Both the position numbers and the translations under genes were made by a program. 14,896 bases of DNA from Bacteroidota bacterium (lineage in GTDB: Bacteria; Bacteroidota; Bacteroidia; Cytophagales; Cyclobacteriaceae): the NCBI GenBank assembly GCA_023412765.1, contig JAEZBX010000126.1, positions 1-14,896 on the forward strand. The letters are read 5' to 3'. A model generated the notes under the pieces. It made no database searches, was not told where the DNA came from, and saw nothing but the letters and a program-made list of their open reading frames with translations. This document shows positions 1 through 10,400 of the stretch, in pieces (positions within the stretch are counted from its first letter, which is position 1; each line of letters starts with the position of its first letter).

Positions 1-307
1 AGTACAAGCTGGCCAATGATAGAACTGCGAGTGCATAGATAAATAGGACCGTGAACTCTGCTGACTCTTCATGCTCCTCAACAATGTCTCCCGAAACGGT
101 GCTTATTTTTTCCACTGTTTCTTCAGCAGCCTCGCCTGTTTGAAATGCAATGATCCCTCCGACTGAAGCAATGATTATGATCGCGAGACCAACGACTTTT
201 ACGTGGGTGTCCTTACGGAACCATCCATAGCCCAATGCGATTAGCCCGAGAAACAGGCCAAACACTGGCAAATGCGTAATGAACAAGTGAATTCTTGTGG
301 GGTCCAT
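1..307 (-). CDS. Partial small membrane protein, DUF2231-like (C-terminus beyond window)
   Basis: The minus strand is open from an ATG at 307 to the window edge, giving 102 residues with no stop; the C-terminus lies outside. I see three hydrophobic segments, about residues 8-29, 38-56 and 86-102, so this is an inner-membrane protein. Two histidines near the N-terminus (H7, H12, in HLFITHLP), a TGEAAEE motif (57-63) just after the second segment and HEESAE (79-84) before the third recall small DUF2231-type membrane proteins common in Bacteroidota, where conserved histidines have suggested metal or haem binding. That function is not established, and the family match is from memory. The gene diverges from the acetyltransferase at 470, with 162 bp between the two starts. 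The start was chosen because it is the first ATG of the frame and leads straight into the membrane segment. Confidence 0.72.
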   Translation of the reverse strand, partial: MDPTRIHLFITHLPVFGLFLGLIALGYGWFRKDTHVKVVGLAIIIIASVGGIIAFQTGEAAEETVEKISTVSGDIVEEHEESAEFTVLFIYALAVLSLASLY

Positions 308-469
308 TATTTTAGTCTTTTGGTATAATAATCTACTTCAGCATTGCCGAATCCAATGAGCAGCATCAGTTAGTACCCTGATTTTTGTCTCCTTTGCGGC
401 CAGTGGTGGCTTTTCCCGGATTTGAGTACATTTCCATTCTTTAAGAAAGATTGCCCAACTGCATTTACT

Positions 470-751
470 ATGGAAATCCAACTCAAAGATGATGAAAAAA
501 AAGGCTCTTTTTACATAGAGTCCAATGATAAGATTGTCGCAGAAATGCATTTCGTGTGGGCTGGCTCTGATAAAATAATTATCGACCATACTGACGTCGA
601 CGCCTCATTGAAGGGAAAAAATGTCGGCAAGCAATTGTTGCATCGCGTAGTGCAGCACGCCAGAGAAAAGCAATTAAAGATCTTGCCCTTGTGCCCTTTT
701 GCGAAATCAGTTTTCGATAAAACGGTAGAATACAGAGACGTACTCTTTTGA
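470..751 (+). CDS. Small GNAT-family N-acetyltransferase (YjdJ/NATD1 type)
   Basis: A 93-residue protein, the full length of the compact Acetyltransf_CG (YjdJ/NATD1-like) branch of the GNAT fold. It shows the branch's typical order: a beta-rich N-terminal half ending in IIIDHTDVD (36-44), the acetyl-CoA pyrophosphate loop KGKNVGKQLL (48-57), the helix HRVVQHARE (58-66), and the signature LPLCPFAKSVF (72-82) followed by EYRDVLF at the end. Family members are cytoplasmic; their natural substrate is generally unknown, so only a general acetyl-CoA-dependent acyl transfer can be stated. The frame extends upstream to a TTG at 422, but those 16 extra residues do not belong to the family domain and the ATG at 470 gives the usual length. 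It appears to be a single gene, 94 bp before the beta-helix gene. Confidence 0.85.
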   Translation: MEIQLKDDEKKGSFYIESNDKIVAEMHFVWAGSDKIIIDHTDVDASLKGKNVGKQLLHRVVQHAREKQLKILPLCPFAKSVFDKTVEYRDVLF

Positions 752-845
752 AAGAATTAAATTCCCTCGATTTTTCTATTTCCCAAATTTCAATGTTTGA
801 ATGGAAGGCTTCTAATGACAAATCATTGACCCTAAAAATCTCTTA

Positions 846-2513
846 ATGATGAAATATACATTTTTGCTCTGTTTCATTTTCATTGTTGTCTTTACAATGG
901 CTCAAGCTCCGCATGAATCAGTTGTTATTACGTTGAAAAGGAAAAAGACAAAAGTAAAGACTGATGAAAATGGGCAGTTGCTTGTTAATGTATCTAATAA
1001 GGATGTAAAAAAGTTTAAAGCCGCGGGTCAGGTACGCTATAGTGATTTTGGCGCTAAGGGAGACGACAAATCAGATGACATTGACGCGATCGCAGCGACA
1101 CACGCATTCGCAAATCAGCAAGGCATGAAAGTAAGGGCCAACGACCAGGCTACCTACTATATCAGTGGGAAAAAACGCACTGCGATTATTCAGACTGATA
1201 CAGATTTTGGGAGCGCCTCATTTATCATTGATGATACCAACGTACAGGATCGAACAGTCCATGTATTCATGGTAACCTCAAAGTTAAGTCCCTACAAAAT
1301 TGAAGGATTGTCCTCCCTCACCAGAAATCAAAAAAAGATCGATGTTCCTCTCTCAGGACCAAGCATTATTACAGTTTCAGACTCAACCATTAGACGTTAC
1401 ATCAGATTTGGACCGAACCAGAACAATGGATCACAACAAACTGACATTTTTATTGTCGACAAGGATGGTAACGTTAATATGAATGCACCCATCATTTGGG
1501 ACTTTGATCAAATCACTGAAATTCAAGCCCGGCCCATCGATGCAGACGTGCTGACAATTTCCGGAGGGCGATTCACAACTATTGCCAACAAAGCCGAATC
1601 TAGATACACCTACTATAGCCGCGGCCTGGCGATCAGGCGTTCCAACGTCGTTGTAAACGGACTCGAACATCGCGTTACTGGCGAAGGTGAACATGGAGCT
1701 CCATATGGTGGATTTCTAAATATCAGCGACTGCTCCGACGTAAAAGTTCAGAACACAACATTGACTGGACATAAGACATATGAAACCATCGGTTCGGCTG
1801 GGGTAAAAGTGTTAATGGGCACGTATGACATTTCTGTCAACAGGGCACTCAATGTGTCATTTGTGAATTGCCGTCAGACCAATGATATAGACGATAACAC
1901 GTATTGGGGAATCATGGGATCAAATTATTCCAAGAATCTTCTTTACGATAGTTGTGTCTTTTCGCGATTCGATGCGCACATGGGTGTGGCGAATGCTACC
2001 ATCCGAAACTCAAAGCTTGGCCACCAGGGAATAAATGCAATAGGTACTGGAATCTTTAGAGTTGAAAATACCATGGTTCGAGGAAGAAATCTCGTCAACT
2101 TACGCTCTGACTATGGAAGTACCTGGCAGGGCGAAATGATTATACGCAACTGCACCTTCGTGCCCTCCGGTGGAAAGCCGGTGATCGCCAGTCTGATCGG
2201 AGGATCCAATTCGGGTCAGCATGACTTCGGTTACACCTGCTACATGCCGGATCGAATTAGTATAGAAGGGTTGCACATTGATGATACCAATCACCCAGCG
2301 GAATACAACGGTCCGGCTATATTCGCGAACTTCAATCCACAGCTTATAAGTGAATCATACACTGAACAGTTTCCCTACATCAGACCAAAAGAAATAGTTT
2401 TAAAAAATGTGAAGATCGCCAGTGGAAAAACATTGAGGCTAAGCGACAACACTTTTATGTTTAACGAAGTAAAGGTGGATTCTGATCAACCCATCTTGAC
2501 CACCAATCCCTGA
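846..2513 (+). CDS. Secreted parallel beta-helix protein, pectate-lyase superfamily
   Basis: 555 residues. The signal peptide covers about residues 1-19, with likely cleavage before Q20 (TMA/Q). After a Lys-rich stretch (about 29-57), residues 64-110 contain the superfamily entry motif YSDFGAKGDDKSDD (65-78), then AIAATHAFANQQG and TYYISG, which matches the N-terminal cap of pectate-lyase-superfamily (PF12708-like) right-handed beta-helices. The rest is a series of short beta-strands with Asn/Asp turns, as expected of beta-helix coils. The block FDAHMGV (375-381) followed by LRSDYGSTWQGE (419-430) looks conserved in this group and holds candidate active-site residues (D376, H378, R420, D422), though this is my reading and not a known catalytic set. 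The likely role is binding or cleaving an extracellular polysaccharide; the substrate is unknown and true pectate-lyase activity should not be assumed. Two adjacent ATGs (846, 849) could both start it. It is separated by 197 bp from the next gene and need not share its operon. Confidence 0.75.
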   Translation: MMKYTFLLCFIFIVVFTMAQAPHESVVITLKRKKTKVKTDENGQLLVNVSNKDVKKFKAAGQVRYSDFGAKGDDKSDDIDAIAATHAFANQQGMKVRANDQATYYISGKKRTAIIQTDTDFGSASFIIDDTNVQDRTVHVFMVTSKLSPYKIEGLSSLTRNQKKIDVPLSGPSIITVSDSTIRRYIRFGPNQNNGSQQTDIFIVDKDGNVNMNAPIIWDFDQITEIQARPIDADVLTISGGRFTTIANKAESRYTYYSRGLAIRRSNVVVNGLEHRVTGEGEHGAPYGGFLNISDCSDVKVQNTTLTGHKTYETIGSAGVKVLMGTYDISVNRALNVSFVNCRQTNDIDDNTYWGIMGSNYSKNLLYDSCVFSRFDAHMGVANATIRNSKLGHQGINAIGTGIFRVENTMVRGRNLVNLRSDYGSTWQGEMIIRNCTFVPSGGKPVIASLIGGSNSGQHDFGYTCYMPDRISIEGLHIDDTNHPAEYNGPAIFANFNPQLISESYTEQFPYIRPKEIVLKNVKIASGKTLRLSDNTFMFNEVKVDSDQPILTTNP

Positions 2514-2615
2514 TCCACCCAATACATTGGCAGGAAGCCGCGCGAGGTCGTCTCTCCTATTGCTGATCTCAGGGAGCTGCATCCTGGTAGTCTATTAATA
2601 CCGCCAAAAAAGGTG

Positions 2616-2643
2616 ATTGACAACCGGCCTGGCACTACCTTTC
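2616..2643 (+). promoter_or_regulatory. Weak candidate Bacteroidota-type promoter for the four-gene run
   Basis: ATTG at 2616-2619 and TACCTTTC at 2636-2643 resemble the Bacteroidota -33 (TTTG) and -7 (TAnnTTTG) elements, the second matching 5 of its 6 fixed positions. The 16-nt spacer is about one base shorter than usual. Transcription would start near 2650, leaving about a 60-nt leader before the ATG at 2711, which would exclude the TTG start at 2645. The match is imperfect and could be chance. Confidence 0.25.
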
Positions 2644-2710
2644 TTTGCAGACAATTGCTATATTAGTTGTCAACCCCATGCCTGCCCCTGCTGTCATAAA
2701 AGTTAAACCA

Positions 2711-4417
2711 ATGAAAATTGGGATCTTTACCTTGGCGGCATTGCTTTTAGTCACACATTTCACAGGAGGCCAGGATCTCGGACAACTGGGTCAGCAGAAA
2801 CCGGTGGAGTTTCACGGAGGCATCGACGCCCGCATGATATTTTATGATGCGAATAGAATCACTCCGCGATACCTGCCCTTCAACTATTACCTCACCGGGT
2901 CGCCAGTACTGTCGCTCTACGGAGTTGAGATCCCTGTATATTTCAGTTTTAGCAGGCAGCAGAGTTCTTTTGTCCAACCCTTCAATCAGTTTGGGCTAAG
3001 CCCGCATTATAAATGGATAACGGTACACGCCGGTTACAGGAACCTGCAGTATTCACCCTTTATCCTCGCAGGTCATACATTTCTTGGTGGAGGAGTTGAC
3101 CTAAATCCTGGAAAGTGGCGGGCGAGCGCGATGTACGGTCGCTTTAACAAAGCCACCGTGCTGGATACGTTACAAGGAATTTACATTGAAAACTTTTCCT
3201 TCAAGCGAACGGGTTACGCATTCAAAGTCGGCTATGGAACTACGGATCGATTCCTTGATCTTATCGCCTTGCGCGCAAAAGATCATGCAGGATCCGCACC
3301 CACTTCCGAACAACCCTGGCTAGATTCAATGAGGACTACCCCTGCTGAAAACCTTGTAACTGGATATCAAATGCGGTATACTCTCCTTGGTGGAAAGCTT
3401 ATGGTTGAAAGTGACGCTGCCATTAGCATTTACACAGCTGATGCACGGCTCAGCGCTATTTCCGACAGTACCTCGGCCAAAAGTCTAACATCGCTTGATG
3501 GCTTATTGACCATTAATTATAGTACCGAAGCTTACGCTGCTTTCCAGGCTAGTGCAACGTATCGGTTAAAGCTAATGAGTTTCAAGTTTCAATATCGATA
3601 TGTAGAACCGGGATACAAGTCGATGGGAGCATACTTCCTGAACAACGACCTCGAAAACTGGACCATTAACCCATCGCTTATTCTTGGCAAAGGGAAAATA
3701 AGGTTTACGGGAAGTTTAGGTTTTCAGCGCGACAACCTTCAGGATCTCAAACGTGCAACTTCACACCGGGTAATCGGCGCTGCAAATCTTACTGCGGAAT
3801 TATCAGAGAATATTGGGATAGATCTTTCGTACACAAATTTCAGCAATACACAACGAGCTCGGACGGTGCGCTTTGCGGATTCATTACGAGTAGCACAATC
3901 GACACAAAATCTTTCTATTTCTCCAAGGTATATTAAAACCACGCCCCTGTATAGTCATTCGGTAATGCTTTCTTTCAACTTCAACAAATTTGAAGAACTC
4001 AATGCTCAACGCATTCTCGAAGGTACCGGAAGTGATATCGTTACCCAGACATACTTCGCTACGTATCAAATAGGATTTCTAGCTTCTCGTTCATCCCTAT
4101 TTGCAACATTAAACTATGCGCGATTGGGAAATGATCTGATCAAAGATCAGAACTCGGGGCTAACTATTGGCGGTACCAAATCGCTGGCATCAAACCGAAT
4201 CATTTTGACAGGATCGAGTGGATTCATATTCGCGAACCGAAACGGTGGAAGAGGACGAATCCTTAATGAAACGTTGCAGGCCCGATATATCGCTCACCCA
4301 AAGCACAGTTTTCAGGGTATGATTGTATTCCTGGGAAACTATCCCGAAAGGGAATCTGAAATACAACGACGATTTACGGAAATCAGAGCTGAGGTCGGAT
4401 ATAATTTTAATTTTTAG
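2711..4417 (+). CDS. Predicted outer-membrane beta-barrel protein
   Basis: 568 residues from the ATG at 2711. The frame runs back to an ATG at 2678 and a TTG at 2645, but only 2711 gives a normal signal peptide (MKIGIFTLAALLL core, cleavage before Q21). The mature protein is a succession of amphipathic strands rich in Tyr, Phe and Gly (such as FKFQYRYVEPGY and YAFKVGYGTTDRF), with turns rich in Asn, Asp and Ser, and it ends in VGYNFNF, with the terminal Phe expected of a BAM-inserted barrel. The N-terminal block containing YKWITVHAGYRNLQYSPF and LAGHTFLGGGVDLNPGKW looks like the signature of an uncharacterised Bacteroidota barrel family I have seen but cannot name. I see no plug or TonB box, so it is probably not a TonB-dependent receptor. 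Its stop lies 3 bp before the giant gene, which suggests translational coupling and a shared task, for example anchoring or exporting the giant protein. Confidence 0.65.
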   Translation: MKIGIFTLAALLLVTHFTGGQDLGQLGQQKPVEFHGGIDARMIFYDANRITPRYLPFNYYLTGSPVLSLYGVEIPVYFSFSRQQSSFVQPFNQFGLSPHYKWITVHAGYRNLQYSPFILAGHTFLGGGVDLNPGKWRASAMYGRFNKATVLDTLQGIYIENFSFKRTGYAFKVGYGTTDRFLDLIALRAKDHAGSAPTSEQPWLDSMRTTPAENLVTGYQMRYTLLGGKLMVESDAAISIYTADARLSAISDSTSAKSLTSLDGLLTINYSTEAYAAFQASATYRLKLMSFKFQYRYVEPGYKSMGAYFLNNDLENWTINPSLILGKGKIRFTGSLGFQRDNLQDLKRATSHRVIGAANLTAELSENIGIDLSYTNFSNTQRARTVRFADSLRVAQSTQNLSISPRYIKTTPLYSHSVMLSFNFNKFEELNAQRILEGTGSDIVTQTYFATYQIGFLASRSSLFATLNYARLGNDLIKDQNSGLTIGGTKSLASNRIILTGSSGFIFANRNGGRGRILNETLQARYIAHPKHSFQGMIVFLGNYPERESEIQRRFTEIRAEVGYNFNF

Positions 4418-4420
4418 GAG

Positions 4421-7400
4421 ATGAACTGTTACAAAGCGCTTTACATAATATTTATGATTGTCTGTGCGACAATTGCCAGAGCGCAATCTCCCATACGCGT
4501 TCAGATTCAGGTTACCAAGCCATACCCCAATAAAATATCGGACTTTCAATCGAATCCAGCTCAGGTAGTTATTCTACTCACTAACAATTCACAAACGACG
4601 TACAATGTACAATTGCTGGGATCGGTAAATGGGGATAACAATGTCAGTGTCAGGACGTCCAACAATTACAGAAGCGGTAGACCTATCGTTGTGCCCCCTT
4701 TAGCCTTAACTCGTGTCTCCGCAGAAGATATCAGCGCACTTTTCAATCCGAATACACTTGTCTTTGCGGGTATTACAAAAGAAGAAGCAACGCGCATGAA
4801 CGGATTGCCAGAAGGCATCTATCAAATTTGTGTTAAGGCCGTTGATTACACGACACGCGCACCATTGTCGGAAGACGAGCCACTTGGGTGCAGCAATATC
4901 TTTATGGTTAGTAACCTGGAACCGCCCGTAATTATTAAGCCATTTCAGGATGACTCCCTGACCGCGCGATCACCACAAAATCTTGTGTTTAGCTGGTCCC
5001 TTTCCCCAGGCGCTCCTCCTTCCACACAATACACGGTTCGCCTTGTAGAGCTACCTGATATGAATCGGAATCCGTTTGATGTAATGCGTTCCTCGCGACA
5101 ACCATATTTTGAAACCGTTGTAATTGGCGCCCCTACAATTTTGTACGGCCCATCGGAACCGCCTCTGGTGGAAGGAAAAAGGTATGCACTTATGGTCACA
5201 GCGTCGGATCCTTTTGGTAATGTGGTCTTCCGAAACGGTGGCAGAAGCGAAGTTATTGCCTTTACATACGGTAGGCCTGAGCGCAGAACAGGAACAACAT
5301 TCCGGGATGCAGCGGGGCGCTCAACATTTCCAAATCTACCGCGAACAGTGATCTCAGGAAAAATTAATTGGTACTATCGTGCATCAGAAGAAAAAGCGAC
5401 CAGCCTGACCTCCATTATCGCGGTGCCCTATCACTCGGACTCAAAGCTGAAGGAAGCAATCCTGGACCCCTCTTCAGGACCTGAATCCACATCGGTTTTT
5501 CAAAAAGCTTTAAAAGAAACCAATGCATCCCTTTCCATTCTTTCACCCGCACCACCAAATCAGGCAATAGTCAGTAGCCCAGTAAGTGCAGCAAAGAAAA
5601 CATCATCTGTAGGAATGATTATTTCGGGCGGGAAGCCGTTCAGCAGCGTTGCAACAGCAGATCTTAATGTATCTGGCAATTATTCTAATTATTTCCCCAA
5701 TATTTCAAAGCGTGGAAATAATCCATATCCGCTCAAACGTGTAACCGTTAAGTTGTACGCGGTTGATACTGCGGGAAAAGAAAGTTTAATAGGGACAACC
5801 ACTACCGACGATGAGGGATCCTTCGAAGTCGCCTTCATCAACGTTGCCTTTTATAATCCGGCTCTGGGACGTAAAATCAGAGTAGCTGTAGACCACCCCG
5901 ATTTCGTGCTGCAAGACGCAGTTCATGGCTTATCAAAGCCTGACTCATCTGCGAGAATTGATTTGGGCACTCTGTGGGCACTCGCGCGAACTTACCGCTT
6001 TCAGCCAACTGTACTTGACGAATCCAAGGTGGAATTCCGTGATGCAATTGTTGAAATATACAGGCCAGTGTCGTATCACGATAAGGACGCAAATATGAAA
6101 ATGGAGGGATCAATAAAAGATAATACAGTCGTCACTATAAATGGTCAGTCGTGCGTCAAGGTTGCCGCTGTCCCTTCAGGAGGCAACGCAGTACGATTGT
6201 TTTACAGCGATAATTTCATGGATTATTATAAAGTCAGAGTTGTCCATAAGTCATTGAAGCCTTTGACAGAAACGTTGAGTATTTCGGCCTTTGGCGGCGT
6301 CAAAGAAGAGGTTTCTGTTATTCGCCAAACTTATAATTGCGTAACCCGAATGCCCGGGCTGAAGGGAACAGTGGTAAAAAGATTAAACCCGGAGATCAAC
6401 GTTCCTGGCGCAATCGTCACATTGTATTTTAACGATGACGCGGACTACGGGCCTAAGAATAATTCAACAATAGAAGGCATCGGAAAACAATATTATGATC
6501 AGGCAGGTGTAAAAGTATCAGCAGTGAGTTTGATCAGTAACACACCCAGTGTAACTAAAGTATCAACAACATCGCACTTGGGATCAGCAAAGAGTGTTGT
6601 GGGTAACCTGAATTTACTAGCTCCGGCAACAACATCCCCGCAGTCAGGTGGTCCATATGCCTCTACATTCGTGGGTGGATCCGCAACCAGTGTAAGCGCC
6701 GCAGCTGTGTTGTCGCATACGCGATCAACTACAACGGATTCCCTGGGTAATTTTTTATTCAACGACTTACCAATCAGCCCTAAAGAAACAAGAATGACCG
6801 TGAGAATTCCGGGCATTGAAAAAGTATTTGAGTTCAAAGTCCTGATCTCGACGAAAGGGATGGAGTACGATTTGGGCAAAGTATATATCGACATGACTGT
6901 GTTTACCATCGGGGGTGTGGTTAAGAATGAAGAAGGAGAACCCATTTCCCGCCCGGTTGTTCGCTGGGTTTCAGGCGGAAGTCCTCGGGAGGGTGATGAA
7001 TACGGTCGCTTTGTTATAGAAAATACGGCGGGCAAAGACACTTTAGTTGTTTCGAAGTTGGGCTTCCAGGAGAAACGCATTCCCATTACGCTTACCGAGC
7101 CCGTTGCACCTGAAAAAAAATCTCTTAAGGCTGATAACGGAACTTCTTTAAAGTATGAGGCACTTTCGCCATCCATGTGGAGTCAGCAGGTTGTCTCTCT
7201 CCCCTCTTTGGCGACTCAGGGACCCGCTGCTCCGTTTTCAGCTTCAGGTCTTGGGTTCCATACTGTGCATACGGTCAATCGGCCCATTCTAAATTTAACA
7301 GTTGCATCGACGCCGAAGGAAACTGGTAACAATAAGACCGGTTCAGCTCTTAGCTTGGCAAAAAACAATGTTGTTCTCGATCCTCTTTATACTGCATTGA

Positions 7401-10400
7401 TAACACCGGAACAGTTACCAGTGCCACCGATAGATCTGGGTACGATAGTACTTCGAAAGAAAATTGGTCGCTTATTGGTAAAGGTCACACGGGATTCAGA
7501 TAGCTCGAATGTTTCCAATGCCACAATCAATATTCTAGATACCTCTATCACAGGCACGACCGATGGGAATGGGCGCTGGTTCTCGGAAGTGCCCGGTGGA
7601 ACTGTTGTTGTTGAAGTTACCGCTCCTGCTGGAAGTGGCTTGGTTGCTGTTCAAAAACAGGTTGTCACTTCCGACACAGACACCACGCTTGTGCCCATTC
7701 CAATGAAAAATGGAGTCACTGTTAGTGGTACCGTTAGGGCGGGAGCGGCAAATATCAGTGACGCGAACATTCGTGTTGATGGCCTGGACTATATTAAAAC
7801 AAAGACGAATTCAACTGGCGCTTATACGATCATCATCCCTACTGGAGACTACACATTGAAAGCAACAAAAACCGGATACATTGGCGCCGAGCGTCAACAG
7901 GTATTTTCAGGTACAACAGCTGAGGTAAACTTCAACCTTACACAAGCTGGATTTGACATAACAAAGATTTTAGGCTTCGAGGTTGAGATTGAAAAAATGG
8001 AAGGTTCTGGGAATACAAGATCGCTGTCGGGAGCAATTATTAACGTTCCCTCTAATTCCATGTTTACTGCCAAGCCAAATGAGCGACTTCCATTTGATAA
8101 TGTCGTAGTCAATCTCGCGGGTAATGTTCCTGTTCCCCAAGGCGGCCAGCTCGCTCTCTCTGTAACACACCTCGACGTGCTCGCCTTTGGGTATCTTCCG
8201 GTGAGGGTGAAGAACAATGATCTCCCCTTGGTGATCAAACAAATCGCCGGCAACAATTCCGCAGGGCGTCTCGAGGGCATTCCTGAGATCAACTATCAAA
8301 AGTTTATTCCCATTCCTATCGGGTTGAAAGTACCGGACGGAATAAAACATCGGCTTACAACGGCATCACCATCAGCAGTTGCAATTCTATCAGCAGGAGA
8401 ATCGCTCCCGGCAATCGATAAATTTTCCATTCAAGCTTCCGGAGGAAATGTTGATTTGTACGGATTTACGGTCGAGCTGAATTCGTCAGCATCTGAAGTA
8501 AAAAGTGATGCACTCTACTTCAAAGGCAATCTCAATTTATCAGGAGTTCCATTGTTAAATAACAGCAAGCTATCGATCAACGAACTGGTTATTGGTAAGG
8601 ATGCCACAATCAAAAAAGTGAACATCGACGTTGGAGAGAATAAATCTATTAGCCTGGCCAGTTGGTCTGCCAGTTTGCTTTCAGTAGGTATAAATGAAAA
8701 CGGACTCAAGCTTTCAGGAAATGTGAAAGTAAAAATTCCAGAGTCGGCCGAATCTGGAATTGGATTTGACAATCTGACTATCAGCAAAACTGCCTTGTAC
8801 GGTGGCGACTTTACTTTACCTGAAGAGGGTATCGATGTTTTCAGAATTGTAAAAATGAAACGGGGCATCAAGCCGCTTTCATTCGGCCGTCTGGGAAATA
8901 CTCCTGTTCATTACATCGGAGGCTCGGGAGAATTTAAGCTGCCAAAATTTATTGACAAGACATTGTCCGTTGAATTCTTCCAGATCCAAACCGATGGAAA
9001 GTTTGAAGCAAGAGTTCCGGTGAATATGAACGTCCCTTTGCTAGGGCTTGCTGACATTTCGATTCGAAGCCTCGGGTTCCGGACGACGGGTGGCGTGGGA
9101 ATAGATGTGATGGGTAATTTTAACCTGCATGCAATTCCATTTTTCAAAGCTTCCGCTGGCGGTATTCATTATGGCAGGAACGGCGCCATATCCGTCGATG
9201 AACTCGGAGTTGGATTTGATCTTGTTGGTATAGCATCGTTAAATGCGAGGGCAAAATTTGTTGATCAGCCAGAACGAAAAGGATTTGAAGGCAGTGGAAA
9301 TATTAAAATAAAAGCTACCCCACTTGACCTTGGACTTGGATTCCGTTACTACAAATTACCGGCAGGCATCGAAATTGGCGCATTGCTTAGAGCAGGTGTA
9401 GTGATACCGATTGGCGTTGTTACACTAGCTGAAATCGAAGGAGAGTTTGGCCTCAACACGCAAGACAAGAAATGGATGGGACGTATAGGTGGATCGTTAA
9501 GTATTGGAGCGCTTAATGCTGCACTAGCCATCAAACCTTTGTCGATCACCGTTGAGAATGGACCAGTCTTCAAACTTGACGGTGGTCTCGCAGTGCTTGG
9601 TCAGAGCATCGCCAAGGCACAGGGGATTCTGGACTTTCCAAAGTCATACTTCAGCTTTGATTTCAAACAAGACCTGAATTTCCTTCCAGAACTTTACACA
9701 ACACAAGGCGGCGGCAGGTTTGTAGTGTCGACGGCAAAGGACAATACCTATTGGATGATGGGGGTAATGTATCAAGCAAGTATGTTGGGTGGATTGGTAA
9801 AAGGTAACGCGAACATTACTGCAGGCTGGGGATTGAATGTCGATGCGCATCCGGAGCATTTCGAATACACCAATTTTATAAATCGGGAATATCTGGATAA
9901 CAACGTGCTTAAAGGAATACACGTTGCGACTTTTGCGGGCATCAATTTTGACACGGGTGAACGAAGCTTCGCCGAAGTTGCATCGGGTCGCGCATGGTAC
10001 AACAATTATGGTGCAGTCAATATGGACATGGGCTTTGGAAGAGGAAGATATGGATTTCGTGTAGCCGCAGGGTGGGAAGCAGGTGCCTATCTGAAAATCG
10101 CTGATATGAATGTTGCCGGGGCAGAAGTTGGAGTCGATGGTGAACTGAGTGGCTTTTATGACTACGGGGCACGGTTCTTAAAGTTCGATGGAAGTCTGCG
10201 GGCTAAGCTTATAGCCTGGATTGGTGATTGTTCAAATAGTTGCATGAACAAAATTTGCTGGGGCGGATGCTTTGATCCGTGTTCCTTTCTTACCGATTGT
10301 GAAATTTGTCCAATCCCGGTAGGTGGGAAAATATGTTTGAAACCTGGAATAAATGCCAGTTTTAGCTCGGCATCGGGATTTAGTATGGGGATTGATTTTT

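Noticed and set aside
417..424. Possible promoter for the acetyltransferase gene: TTTG at 393-396 and CGGATTTG at 417-424, 20 nt apart
   Set aside because: The -7 element lacks the TA that defines TAnnTTTG, and short TTTG strings are frequent here, so I cannot support it.
2617..2675. TTGACAACC at 2617 and TTGTCAACC at 2667 as a paired operator
   Set aside because: Two 9-mers with one difference 50 bp apart are weak evidence, and no regulator in the window would use them.
2645..2710. Longer barrel protein starting at TTG 2645 or ATG 2678
   Set aside because: These starts would bury the signal peptide behind 11-22 extra residues with no export character; ATG 2711 is better.
6499..7176. 225-residue open frame on the minus strand inside the giant gene
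   Set aside because: It is antisense to a clearly coding frame with recognisable domains, has a Pro/Ser-rich composition typical of shadow frames, and shows no domain.
7894..8350. Two overlapping minus-strand open frames of about 130 residues
   Set aside because: They overlap each other and the giant gene; composition and lack of motifs mark them as shadows.
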